Made by a program: the position numbers and the translations under genes. DNA of 32,018 nt from Acanthaster planci (taxonomy: Eukaryota; Echinodermata; Asteroidea; Valvatida; Acanthasteridae): positions 6,727-38,744 of the forward strand of contig NW_019091413.1 in the NCBI RefSeq assembly GCF_001949145.1, given 5' to 3'. The notes beneath the pieces are model-generated. The model was not told where the DNA came from, searched no databases, and saw nothing but the letters and a program-made list of their open reading frames with translations. Position 1 is the first letter of the stretch. Every line of letters begins with the position of its first letter. Positions 21,120-30,482 of the stretch are shown in pieces.

Positions 21120-21501
21120 CTAGCTAGCCTGTGCTAGAGCTAAAACATTAATGTAACACTGACCTGTTTTGTTGTTTTTTTTTGGAGGGGGTGTGGCAAC
21201 TAGTACTAGCTTTTGACCTTTCCCTCACAAATCCTCTAGCCTAGGGCCAGGCCTAGATCAAAATGTTAAGCCTTGCTCCTGAGTGGACGAGTCAAGGTCA
21301 TAAATCTAAGTTAGGTTTATTGGGATCTGTAACCTGGCCGGCCTCTGGTTCGATTTCATATAAAGTGAGAACATGCAACATGTGACCCTTGGCCTAGCGC
21401 TAGCATCATGTGTATTAAAGCACTGGTGGATTAGTCAAGGACATAAATTTAAAATAGCACTGAGAAACAATCTATGCTGCAGCTCTATTATAAAGCCATA
21501 T

Positions 21502-21635
21502 CGCAAATACCGCTTGACTGAATTTGTACAATGGTTGAAAGGCATAATGAGATGGAAGAAGATCCAAACCACGCAACTTTTTCCTTACCACAGAGCCTTC
21601 AACAATTGTACAAATTCAGTCAAGCGGTGTTTGCG
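21502..21635. repeat. Second hairpin, about 41-bp arms
   Basis: 21502-21543 (CGCAAATACCGCTTGACTGA...) is inverted at 21595-21635 with only a few mismatches and one indel. The loop is 51 bases. A transcript would fold into a stem of about 134 nucleotides. No coding role is seen. Confidence 0.85.
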
Positions 21636-21968
21636 AAGGCTTAGCTTGGTCTTAGTTCAGCATGAGCATTGCAAACGGATGCGACGCATGACCATGACGT
21701 TTAGCACTTCAAATTCAACATGTTCAAAGGCTGGGATAATGCCATCAAAAACAGACTGACTGTAATTATTTTTATTGTCTAATGATCTCAGAACATAATG
21801 CAAAACATAAATTACTTCATAGAACAACTGGTCTTGTTTTACATCGATGAAAATTATTACAAGGTTATATCCATTTGTCACTTACATGTAGTGTGGCCAC
21901 TATCCGTGTAAACAAAGCGTTTACGTGTAGAAGGAGTCAGAAGAGCACTTAAACTGATGACGTCACAG

Positions 21969-22016
21969 GAGCTAAACATAGTCGTCTTACTAAGCGTATG
22001 CCAACGAAACCTCTCT
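21969..22016 (-). repeat. Right terminal inverted repeat of Harbinger
   Basis: The inverted copy of the left end: minus strand reads AGAGAGGTTTCGTTGGCATA, 22 identical bases then 20 of 26. The sub-terminal palindrome of the left end is not kept here; only one CGTTTA word is seen nearby (21918-21923). Confidence 0.9.
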
Positions 22017-22019
22017 AAT

Positions 22020-22390
22020 ATCGCGACCTTCCCTCCCCCAAATAAAACATGTGTCTGTGGAGAATAATGGATTTTATCTTGCAGAGATAAAATACATTGT
22101 TTGAACCAGGATTGAAATCTAGAAGAGTTAACACACGATTGGGCAACTTTCCTACTCAACATTTCTCTTCTATCAGACAAGGTCGGAAGTTTACATTCAA
22201 ACATGGCATGATCATAACCAATATAGCTAGGACCAAGAATTATTCTACAGGCTCATTTCTGAACTTCCTTGATGGCTTCAATCTGGTTATTTGTGAGGCC
22301 TGAACTCCACATGGGTGCTGCATATTCGAGCACAGGACGAATATATGTCATGAATATTGTAACAAGGTCAAGTTTGGGGACAAACCTTCA
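22020..22390 (-). pseudogene. LINE RT C-terminal region
   Basis: In changing frames the minus strand reads LVTIFMTYIRPVLEYAAPMW, SSGLTNNQIEAIKEVQK, ACRIILGPSYIGYDHAMFEC and LPTLSDRREMLSRKVAQSC. This is the conserved region after the RT palm in CR1/L2 LINEs (TYIRPVLEYA-x-x-W block and RR/LP-L-RR block). A stop follows the KEVQK block and one frame (22204-21878) appears to run on into the Harbinger TIR, only because that insertion happens to stay open. Confidence 0.75.
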
Positions 22391-22860
22391 ACGACTTTAG
22401 CTAGTTGAGAAGTGATATTTGTCTCAGTTTAGAAATTGTTGCAGGGTACTCTTTGGGAATTGGAGCAAAAGCATCCTTCCAAACTTGCGGGACTAATCCT
22501 TCTTGAAGGGAAGAAATAAAGATATAGGTCATTGTACAATAAATTCGCACGCAAATTCTTTGATGATCTTATGGGAATGGCATCCAGGCCTAGAGATTTA
22601 CCAATACTAACTTTACACAGTTCTTGTACATGTCCCATTCATTAACTTGACGTGGTTGCTTTGCCAGTGGAAATGATGGTAGCTCTGTTGTAGTGGCTGT
22701 TGACTTTGTGCCCCTTCAGCAAATTGTTGGTTTATCCTCTCAGCAATGCCAGCTTCAATTGTTGACGGTACACCTAGAGCATTTAGTATCGGTTGTGGTT
22801 TGACCCGATAAGCAAGCAGCTGAACACCTTGGTGCCATTATGCCGGATCAGTGGTCTTCA
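22391..22860 (-). pseudogene. LINE RT N-terminal part, cut by a deletion
   Basis: Frame 22638-22429 reads ELCKVSIGKSLGLDAIPIRS and then, shifted, LEGCFCSNSQRVP or its alternate frame with FGRMLLLQFPKS. This is the start of the fingers/palm in CR1/L2 RTs (K-x-x-GPD-x-IP block, then the W-K-x-A-x-V-x-P-V-x-K block). After ISKLRQISL near 22440 and a short further stretch the sequence jumps to the TYIRP block. The palm with motifs A to C and the YxDD is absent. Upstream, about 22850-22640, is a segment with RINQQFAEGA, the linker to RT. Confidence 0.7.
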
Positions 22861-23136
22861 GATTCTGAATCCTTTCAATGTAGAAGTGTTGCTTTGCTTG
22901 GGATATTGCTTTGACTGCAAGGTTTCTATAAAAAAAAACCACTGCAAAGATTTCCCTGATGAGCAGAAGGCTTTTTGACATTTTGCAATTAATGTCTTGA
23001 CTGCTAGGGTCATCCAAGGTTTATCCGCTGGATGTATTCCGATAGTTTTTGTTGGCAAGTATTTGTTCATGGCTTTGTGTACAGTTTGGTAAAACTGTAG
23101 TTTTGGATTCAGTATGGGTACCTTGCAGTACCTCAC
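22858..23136 (-). pseudogene. LINE linker between endonuclease and RT
   Basis: Reads LQFYQTVHKAMNKYLPTKTI, HPADKPWMTLAVKTLIAKCQ, KAFCSSGKSLQW. This matches the linker of CR1/L2 LINEs (FP-x-K, H-x-x-DKPWMT, K-x-LI-x-K-R-Q-x-AF). It is well preserved in a single frame, except for an A/T homopolymer near 22930 where the frame shifts. Confidence 0.75.
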
Positions 23137-23248
23137 TCCAATTATGGGACGTTATCCATCTACCAAACTTTTGCATAGAGTAAGCCGGTAGGGGTGGAAC
23201 AATGCATTTCTGGACGCAATTGTGTTGTTTTTCTCTTTGAGAAGGAGA

Positions 23249-24029
23249 CTAAATGATGCAGTTACGGTCTCTAAGTCCCAATGGCGAATGGACTTCAGGG
23301 GATCGGTAATGCTGCTTCATATTTGTTATAATAAATTCCAGTATTGCTTCACCTCTAGTCGGTTGGTCTATCACTTGCTTGAAACCATGTGACCTACAAA
23401 ATAGTTGGATGTTCGTTCTATTAAAGTCACACATGATGATAAATCCTGCTCCAGGCACTTTAATTTTTAAATTGTCTACTGAGTGAAGAAGATGGTCAAT
23501 AAGTACATCTTGGTGAGGTGAACTCAATATACACAGCACATATCACAGTACACAAAACTGAGCGTGGGAGTCTAGATGGACGTACAATCAACCATAAGCA
23601 TTCCAATTCATGCGGTATAAGCACACCATTAATGATGTGTGATGCGATTCCTGTCTTCACATAGACAGCAAGGTCACCACCTCTTGCTTGCGTTTGGTAA
23701 CGGGTATGAATTTCGTAACCCTCAATGGACTGGGCTTCGTTGAAAATGTTAGGACTCTGCCATGTCTCAGTTATGACTGCCATATCAATATTACAGCCCT
23801 GTACAAGTACCCCAAGTTTGTCGGTACGATGAACCAGTGATCGTGCGTTGGTCACAAATATCGATGGTAAACGTTGGGGAAGGTGGTTATTATCAGTCCA
23901 AGCTAGGGATGTGGGGATATTCACTCCGTTCGTTGTTCCAGTTGTAGACAGAACCATGGGTAGCAAACTGGACGTGGACCAGCTATGGTCCATACAGTAG
24001 TTGTGTGCATTATGTGCATATGTATTCAC
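23249..24029 (-). pseudogene. LINE APE-type endonuclease, active site altered
   Basis: N-terminal part (24029-23496): SIFVTNARSLVHRTDKLGVL, IDMAVITETW (catalytic Glu), IEGYEIHTRYQTQARGGDLA, VYVKTG. C-terminal part in another frame (23539-23249): GFIIMCDFNRTNIQLFCRSH, FKQVIDQPTRGEAILEFIIT, PLGLRDRNCII. The domain nicks target DNA for target-primed reverse transcription. Two key positions are altered: the Gly of GDFN is Cys, and the final SDH block reads RDR, losing the catalytic His. With the frameshift near 23500 the domain is inactive. Confidence 0.8.
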
Positions 24030-24226
24030 AGTTCTTGTGTGGGCCCTGTCAGTGAAATGAGTAAAAAATATGCCTGCGTAGCCGGATCCCGGCTATAAGT
24101 CCTCTAAATTTCCAACAAATTCCTAACTCTTTCAGAGTCAGATACACTTCTTGGGGGATGGACTTTGGACTGTTTGCTTTTATTGCAAAATGTTCCCATT
24201 TTGTACAGTGGGAAAGTCTTTTCAAT

Positions 24227-24505
24227 TTATACCGGGCAATCCCTCAGACCATTTGTGCACGTTGGTGGGTTGCTAGCAGTGGTACTGTAGTGAGATGCTT
24301 GGTGATTCAGTTGTGGGCCTGGGTTCAGTGCAACATAAATGCTCACAGTAATGTCTACGAATGGGTCACATCTAGGAATTAAAAGGCTGGTACAGCCATG
24401 TTTACAACACTTGGTTAGCGGTCTTCTTGGCAAAGGGGATCCTTTACTCAGCAATTCCTGGTTTGCAAAGTGTTTGAATAACCAAACAGTCTGTTGACCA
24501 TACAC
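24227..24505 (-). pseudogene. LINE ORF2 N-terminus with 2A-like NPGP motif
   Basis: The frame contains SLLIPRCDPFVDITVSIYVA followed directly by LNPGP (residues 60-64, NPGP at 24314-24325). In several L2/CR1-type LINEs of marine deuterostomes the ORF2 N-terminus ends in a hydrophobic stretch and a D-x-E-x-NPGP 2A-like ribosome-skipping motif. Here the Asp and Glu positions read Tyr and Ala, so skipping would be weak or lost. Sequence from here to 24689 has no clear motif and may be 5' UTR or the remainder of the ORF start. Confidence 0.5.
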
Positions 24506-24689
24506 TACCTTGTATATTCCAGTGACAACAGTCCACAGTGGGAGTAGGGCTATGAAAGATGCTACAGTAGTTAATCTGATCGCAATGTTGGATTAGTGTG
24601 AGTTCCAATCCATACAGCAGGAATGTAGATTTCCCACAACAAAAATGACAAATGTTCAAATGACACCCAAATAAGTCAAAATGGCACAA

Positions 24690-25320
24690 AATCAGACGCC
24701 GAAAATACAGAAAAAGATGAACGTCACATCAATGTAACAGAAGGCACTTAATGACTACAGAAACAACGAAGATTCACACGATTAAAAATTGAAATGGGAA
24801 AAGTAAAAACCTACGGTGTGGCAGCAGGTCACCAGTGCCCTCACATATAAACAAGGAGAGTGTATAAATTTAAGAAAAAGTGAATGTACTTCACGATGAC
24901 TTGTTGTCTGTCCTACAGGAAGTCCCTTTGACCTCTACGCTGGGAACAGTAGGATTGTCCTGCCATTTGCAGTGTTGCTCTGCAGGACATCCCTCAAGTA
25001 GCAGGAAGTAGAGGGAGACTTCCAACATGCAGCTTTGCAGATGTCTGCAATGGAAACATCTCGAGGGTAAGACCAAGATGCGTAAAATCTGTTCTTACAT
25101 CATGAACCCTGATGAAGTGTTGACTATGTTCATCAGGGCTTGATGGTCAGACTGGATTAGCAAATCTGTGATGGCTGAAGCCGTCCAGCAGGCAATACTG
25201 ACTGACGCCACTGGATGGTGTGGTCTCATGAGAGTGATAAGAGACAGGGTTAACGTCCCTCTCATATTTTCGTTTTAGTCAGGTACCACTTTACGACATG
25301 AACAGGGCACCAAAGTGTAT
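24690..25320. other. No recognisable gene
   Basis: Lies between the LINE 5' end and the plus-strand retroelement ORF. It may contain the LINE 5' UTR (left) and a decayed RT portion of the next element (right), but no motif supports either. Confidence 0.4.
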
Positions 25321-25329
25321 ACGCTCGAA

Positions 25330-26340
25330 GGTGTGAGGTGAACACTATCTGGCTCCCAACGCAGATGACCTTCGGCAATGGGGAGAGCCTGTACCCGAAA
25401 ACTATGAGGATGAAAGGATGCCGGTCCTAGATCTGACGGTCCGACTGGCAGATGTAAAGAAAGACGGCGCTAGTAAGCGGGTAATACTCCACAGTCACAA
25501 CATGAAACCGATGGCCAGCAAGTACGTAATTCACAAAAACAATGCTGTGAGTCAAAAGAAAAGGATGGATATTCTGGTCAATGATCTAACCAGGGTTACG
25601 AGGAATATCTTGGAGGACTATGGACAGGAAGAAAGAACCAGACATATAGCATTAGATGGACAGAATACAGTTCAGTGGCTACATGGAGAAGGAGCAGTTG
25701 GATGTCTACCAGCAGGCAAAGAAAATAATGGAGGAGAGGAGAAACAACACGGAGAGGGTTCCTTTCTACTGATCGAAAACACAGCGAGCAAAGGAGAGAG
25801 ATGGACAAAAAGAACAAAAGAACACCAATTGTTCACTGAGGGCAGGTTCAAAGCCGTCATGTTTGTTGAAGCGACATCAGGAGGTGCTCTGGCCAAAAGG
25901 ACCCAGAAAACGGTGAGGCAAGCGGGCCTTAAGATAAAGATTGTGGGAAAAAGCAGGGAGTAGAGTAAAGGACATCCTGATGAGGTCAAATCCTTTCCGA
26001 GGGGACAAGTGCCTAGATGACAGGTGCACGGTGTGCCAACAGTACAGTGGAAAAGGACAGTGTAAAGAGAGGGATGATATACCAGTTAAACATGCAAAAG
26101 ATGTGAAGAGATATACATTGGGAAACGGCAAGATCACCTGGTGAAAGAGTTAAAAAACATGTGAGGGGGAAGTCATCGGCATTACATGAACACATGCAAA
26201 AGAAGCACAAGGGGCAAACTCAGGAAATTCAGGTAAAAATATTGAACAGGTTCCCCAGCAACGCGATGCTCAGACAAGTAATGGAATCAATGTATATTCA
26301 GGAATTTAAACCAGAAATGAACAGAAAGGAGAAATGTACT
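25330..26340 (+). pseudogene. Retroelement ORF C-terminus with GIY-YIG-like region (probably Penelope-like)
   Basis: The main frame (25418-25963) starts inside the protein: its reading continues upstream as EPVPENYEDERMPVLDL. It then gives VILHSHNMKPMASKYVIHKN, AVSQKKRMDILVNDLTRVTR and, near the end, FKAVMFVEATSGGALAKRTQ, TVRQAGLKIKIVGKSRE. The next frame gives RVKDILMRSNPFRGDKCLDD with a Cys-rich C-x(4)-C-x(2)-C pattern. A further shift gives WETARSPGERVKKHV, then HMQKKHKGQ and MLRQVMESMYIQEFKPEMNR. I recognise this order from repeated invertebrate retroelement ORFs, where an RT precedes it and a GIY-YIG nuclease follows the Cys cluster (Y-x-GET-x-R-x-x-x-R-x-x-EH, then an E-x-x-x-I-x-x-x-x-P-x-x-N-R block). 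GIY-YIG after RT is typical of Penelope-like elements, hence that guess. Frameshifts and stops show decay. Confidence 0.55.
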
Positions 26341-26429
26341 GACAACCATAGAGAGCATTGCAGCTCATTGAGGAAAACACAACGCATGTTGGATTGTTCT
26401 TCAACAACACATTCAAGCATTTGCACCTG

Positions 26430-27325
26430 ACGAGGGGCGAGAGATGCCAGAAAATTCGTACTTAAGTAAGTTCCCACACGGAGATATGGCTTTAAATGGC
26501 TTGGTCTCGGATGCCATAGTCTCAGGTTTCCCCCTCGAGACCAGACAAGACCATAACAAAATGCGCATCTAGCTAACACGCATGTACGCAGTTGCAAAAG
26601 GCAAAATTACCTCCGCTTGAGACAAATCTTCAACCAAACACAGTAACTGTAGCGGCAAATTGTTCGTTTTTAATGTTATGAAATCGTTGCTTGTTATTCT
26701 GGTTTTGCAGGATTTCCCTTTGTGATTAACAATGTGAGGTTATTTTATCAGTAAAATGTTCCACCAGTGAGTCTCTAGGGCACCCTCTATTGATGTATAA
26801 CACTTTAGGTCAAAGGTGAAGAATACCTCATGGTTTTGATGTTTCTCAATTTAATTCCAATGTAATGTAACTTTCCCCAAATCATTATAAGATTAACAAG
26901 GTTATAAGGTCCCAATTCAATTGATATTTGGTTCAACACAATCGGTAAGTTTAGAGATTTATTTAAGGTGGAAATTTATGATGAATATGAGGGATTTATG
27001 AGTCAATTCGGCAGATTTAAATAAAGGGTTTTATGTGCTTGGTGGTTGGACGACTTTAGTTGGACACGGTACGACATGATATCAGAAGCAAGATGCAAAC
27101 CGTATTTATTTCTTTAGGGCAATGAAATTGTTTCTCATGATTGTTTTAATGTTTATCATTGCAGTGAACAACCACCACCAACTGTAACCACCAACTATAC
27201 TAACCACCAATAGTACAAACAGCTTCATCTCTGTGCATATCATCAAACTGGTCTGTGCTTGTCATCAATCATTAATCTGAATAAATTAATGTCTGCCTCG
27301 TGTTATGTATAACTTCAATTAATCA
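26430..27325. other. Non-coding; may contain the BEL/Pao 5' LTR
   Basis: No coding sequence. It directly precedes the gag of the plus-strand BEL/Pao element, so a 5' LTR is expected here. Possible signs are an AATAAA at 27279-27284 and a CA end at 27324-27325 followed at once by TGGTGCG. A CCACCAACT-type simple repeat lies at 27171-27225. Without the 3' LTR, which is outside the window, the LTR limits cannot be proven. Confidence 0.35.
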
Positions 27326-27343
27326 TGGTGCGTTCAAGATGGG
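27326..27343 (+). promoter_or_regulatory. Possible tRNA primer-binding site
   Basis: TGGTGCGTTCAAGATGGG begins with TGG, the complement of the CCA end of tRNAs, directly after a possible LTR end (CA) and about 80 bases before the first gag codon. This is the expected position for an LTR retrotransposon, but the tRNA was not identified. Confidence 0.3.
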
Positions 27344-27421
27344 ACCACATCCTATTATGTAGTGAGCATTTCTAAGGCTACATAAAAGTTCACAATTGTG
27401 ACATACATGTAGAATTCCAGC

Positions 27422-29017
27422 TTGATTATGGCTGAGGCAGATACTACCCAGGGCCATGAGTATCCTGTTAGTGAAGCTGGTTCTTTGCTCTCAAGAGCCA
27501 GTACAAGGGACAGTACAAGTTCAGTTTCCAGACGGAAGGAGGCTAAGGCCAAACAGTTGCTAGCTCGTCTCAAGGCGGAGCAGTTAAAGAAAAGGCAGGC
27601 ATGAGCACAAGACAGGCTCAGGATCGAGCAAAGGATGGAGCAGATGGAGGCTGATGATGAAATAGAGCAAGCTGAGCAACAGCTACAATTCTGGGAGAAT
27701 GAAGTTAGGCTGGAGGAATTCGCACGGAAGAAGAAACCATGAAGGTGTTGCTTAAACAGAATTCAACTGCAGCTGCTGATGAAGCCATTGATCCAGCGTC
27801 TTCTCCCACGACAGAAGTGCCTTCATTTACCAACAATAATGCCCAAGTTAAGAACGATACCAATGCCAAACCGGCAAGTCTGGAATGGCTGGTCCAAGCT
27901 ATGACATTGGCCATCAATACGCCTAAGCTCGAGCTACTCAGTGGCAATCCTGCAGTTTACTCCAGATTAATTCACAATTTTGATGTTAACATTGCCAGTA
28001 ATTAAGGTTCAAGAAGACGGGGTAAGGCTGACTTACCATATTCAGTTCTGCAAAGGAAAGGCAAGGGACAGTATTGAGAATTGCGTGTTGATGGAGGAGA
28101 GTGCTGGATACAAATTAACCAGGGAAATCATTCGTGACCAGTTTGGCCAGCCACACATCATCACCCACTCCCTCATCTGTAAGGTCACTAAGTCACTGAT
28201 AGACAACCAATCAAGCCAAACGATGGAGCTGCAATGTGGGAGCTTGCCCGCCAGATGAGAAAATGTCAAGTTACCCTGTCACAGATCGGGTATGAACAGT
28301 TCAGACAACCTCCTCAAGGTACAGCGGTTGTTGCCTATACACCTTCAGTCCGAGTGGGCTAAACAAGCTCAGATCATGATTCAAGGTTCCATAGAGCCAA
28401 ACTTCTCACACTTGACCGACTTCATTGAACAGAAGGCGAAGATAGCAAGCAACATGTACGGCCAAAATATTGGGAAAAATGTTCGAGCAGACAAATTGCT
28501 GCAACCGAACGTGAAAGGCAAGCCAGCTAAGGTCACCACCCTGGCCACTCAAGGCTTTAAGACTACTGAAGAAGTAAGTGAAGGAAGTCGTCCTCATCAA
28601 GGGAACTATGTAACAAGGTGTCGTAGCTGTACTCAATCTCATGCATTGAAAGAATGCAAAGAATTTCGGCACAAGTCTTACGATGACAGGCTGAAGTTCT
28701 ATCGAAGCAACAAGTTATGTGACAACTGCTACTGACCAGGGCACATGGCAAAGGGGTGTTTGCTAAAACCTTTGTGCAGTGTCAAGGGCTGTACATGGAA
28801 GCATCACACACTATTGCATCCTCCACATAAAGGCAACAGAGACACAAAGGAAGACGGTGGCAAAACAGCCAATCCCAGCTCAAAAAACAGGGCCGGTGAA
28901 AAGACAAAGAGTCACACTGCAAGTAAGCCTGATGGCAATCAAGGTAGAAGTGTAAATGCAAACGCAGCTTCTACAAATACAGTGTGTCTGAGAGTTGTTC
29001 CGGTCAGAGTGCAGTGA
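27422..29017 (+). pseudogene. BEL/Pao gag
   Basis: The N-terminal frame (from ATG at 27422 or 27428) is Ser/Arg-rich and then a charged helix (RRKEAKAKQLLARLKAEQLK), interrupted by a TGA at 27602-27604 but continuing as a Glu/Gln-rich coiled coil to about 27735. After a frame change, 27739-28005 has TPKLELLSGNPAVYSRLIHN. After another, 28005-28258 has RLTYHIQFCKGKARDSIENC, GYKLTREIIRDQFGQPHIIT: the conserved gag core of BEL elements. The C-terminal part (28292-29017) has two Cys/His clusters: CRSCTQSHALKECKEFRHKS with LCDNC, and C-x-x-KGC-x-WKHHTLLHPP. A TGA at 28733-28735 falls inside the zinc knuckle between LCDNCY and PGHMAKGC. The protein would form particles and bind element RNA; this copy cannot make it whole. 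Confidence 0.8.
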
Positions 29018-29435
29018 AAGGAAAGGGAAGTTCAGGCCTGGGCATTGCTAGACAATGGGAGCGACACGTCTCTGTGCAATAGAAGGTTGCTGAAACAACT
29101 TGACCTCCAAGGTGTGGAAAGGAAATCAGCCTTGCCACTGTTAATAGCAAGCATTGTGAGAAGTCTGGTGTGGAAGTTAGCCTTAAGGTGAAGGATCTAG
29201 AGGGGCATGAGAGTGTTGAAATACCCAAGGTGTGGACCGTTGACAAGTTGCTAATATCAGACAACAGCTTCCCATGAGAGGAAGACATCGTGATGTGGCC
29301 ACACTTGAATGGAATCGACTTTCCCAAGATCGGTCAACAGCAGGTCATGTTGTTAATAGGAGGAGACATCCCAGAAGTTTCAGGAATTTGGATGAGAGAC
29401 GTGGTAAATAGAAAGAGCCCTATGCCGTCCAATCT
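29018..29435 (+). pseudogene. BEL/Pao aspartic protease
   Basis: After a stop at 29015-29017 the frame continues with WALLDNGSDTSLCNRRLL (DNGSDTS at 29051-29071), the retropepsin-type active-site block D-x-G with its preceding hydrophobic strand. The following sequence, in changing frames, contains IASIVRSLVWK and a later block MWPHLNGIDFP, VMLLIGGDIPE typical of the region between protease and RT in BEL. Here the active-site triplet reads D-N-G. Several stops interrupt it. Confidence 0.7.
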
Positions 29436-30461
29436 TTGCTTGGATGGACATTGTTAGGACCCACGTCCTCAATGAAGAAACAGTCAAGCTTCACTGTAAA
29501 TAATATACTGCATGAGGACAGCTTGCTGCAACAAGCTGTGGAGAAATTCTGGGAGACAGATTTTGGTGGCCAGATGGTTGATGTTGAGGTTGCTGACTCA
29601 GTAGAAGATAAACGAGCAAAGACCATCTTGGAAGAAACAACGACTAGGGTTGATGGTCACTGCCAGGTTGGACTACCATGGCGTTGCCAGAACCCACGCT
29701 TGCCAGACAACCGTACCCTTGCTGAGTCGAGACTTCAGTCACTGAAGAGGCGATTTCAATGAAACCCTAGTCTGTATGAAATATACAAGAAGACCCTCGA
29801 CATTTACTTCAAGAAGGGGTATGCAAGAGAAATATCTCCATCGGAGTCGTCTATGAGTGTCACACCTGAAGGTATCAATAGCGAGCTGTCACCAAGATGT
29901 GTGGAAACAGCAATAGTGCCACAAGCAGTGTGGTATCTGCCCCATCATCCAGTGTTCCACCCACAAAAGCCGGACAAGCTCAGAGTGGTATTCGATTGCG
30001 GGGCCAAATACAAGGGTGTATCCTTAAATGACCAACTGCTGCAGGGACCATATTTTACTAATAATCTGGCTGGTGTGCTGACAAGGTTTAGAGAGAGACC
30101 CATTGCCCTAATGGCTGACAATGAAGCAATGTTCCATCAAGTTAAGGTGCCAGATGGTGACTGCAATGCCTTGCAATTTCTCTGGTGGCCTGGTGGAGAC
30201 TACTCCAAGGAACTGTCTAACCATCAGATGCTGGTGCATCAATTTGGAGCAACATCATCACCTAGCTGTGCCGGATTTTGCCTTAGAAGAACGGCTGAAG
30301 ACAACCGAGAAAACTTCGACAGGGAAACGGTCACAGCGTCCCAAGAGAATTTCTACGTAGATGACTGTCTTGTGTCAGTGAAAACAGGGGACGAAGCCAT
30401 CGGGTTAGCCAATCAACTGATGGAGTTATTAGCCAAGGGAGGATTTAGATTGACGAAGTAG
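29436..30461 (+). pseudogene. BEL/Pao reverse transcriptase
   Basis: The pre-RT frame (29436-29762) reads LGWTLLGPTSSM, LLQQAVEKFWETDFGG, CQVGLPWRCQNPRLPDNRT; a TGA at 29760-29762 ends it, though homology runs on. The RT frame (29853-30461) has VWYLPHHPVFHPQKPDKLRV, GVSLNDQLLQGPYFTNN, LMADNEAMFHQVKVP (first catalytic Asp89), FLWWPGG, FGATSSPSCAGF and ENFYVDDCLVSV (YVDD at 30354-30365). All three catalytic Asp positions are kept. The usual Asp-Ile-Glu of motif A reads Asp-Asn-Glu. It ends at a TAG at 30459-30461, with homology continuing in the next frame (30483-30776: ETIHVEERAQ, LGVKWDVEADTFGF, LSSVSSLYDPFGFLA). Confidence 0.85.
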
Positions 30462-30482
30462 GTCTGTAACAGTTGTGAGGTA

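Larger units (their letters stand above)
20859..21968. other. Non-coding 3' part of the Harbinger element
   Basis: Between the start of the Myb-like gene and the right TIR. No coding sequence was recognised. It contains two strong hairpins (separate entries) and an imperfect 28-base direct repeat at 21282-21309 and 21425-21452 (23 of 28 positions match). It probably includes the promoter of the minus-strand gene. Confidence 0.55.
17321..22016 (+). mobile_element. PIF/Harbinger DNA transposon, structurally complete
   Basis: A 4696-base element bounded by terminal inverted repeats (17321-17368 and 21969-22016) and flanked by AAT on both sides (17318-17320 and 22017-22019), a 3-bp target duplication as expected for this superfamily, although TWA is the more usual triplet. 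It carries the two standard genes in convergent orientation: a HARBI1-like DDE transposase on the plus strand (17477-18537) and a spliced Myb/SANT-like gene on the minus strand (20768-19334). The transposase has one frameshift, so the copy is probably inactive. It lies inside the 3' end of a minus-strand LINE. Confidence 0.85.
22020..24689 (-). mobile_element. L2/CR1-type LINE, RT core deleted, host of Harbinger
   Basis: Minus-strand order: an N-terminal part with an NPGP motif (24505-24227), APE-type endonuclease (24029-23249), linker (23136-22640), the first part of RT (22638-22429), then, after a deletion near 22380-22400, the C-terminal RT region (22390-22020). The Harbinger element sits at 22016, and the LINE frame continues a few codons on the far side (below 17320) before a stop, so the insertion was at the very end of ORF2. 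Frames are broken in several places. The family assignment (L2/CR1 group) rests on domain order and motifs; a search would be needed to choose. Confidence 0.75.

Noticed and set aside
21346-21358. GGTTCGATTTC resembling a tRNA B box
   Set aside because: No matching A box at the right distance and no cloverleaf could be drawn; no SINE-like tail was seen.
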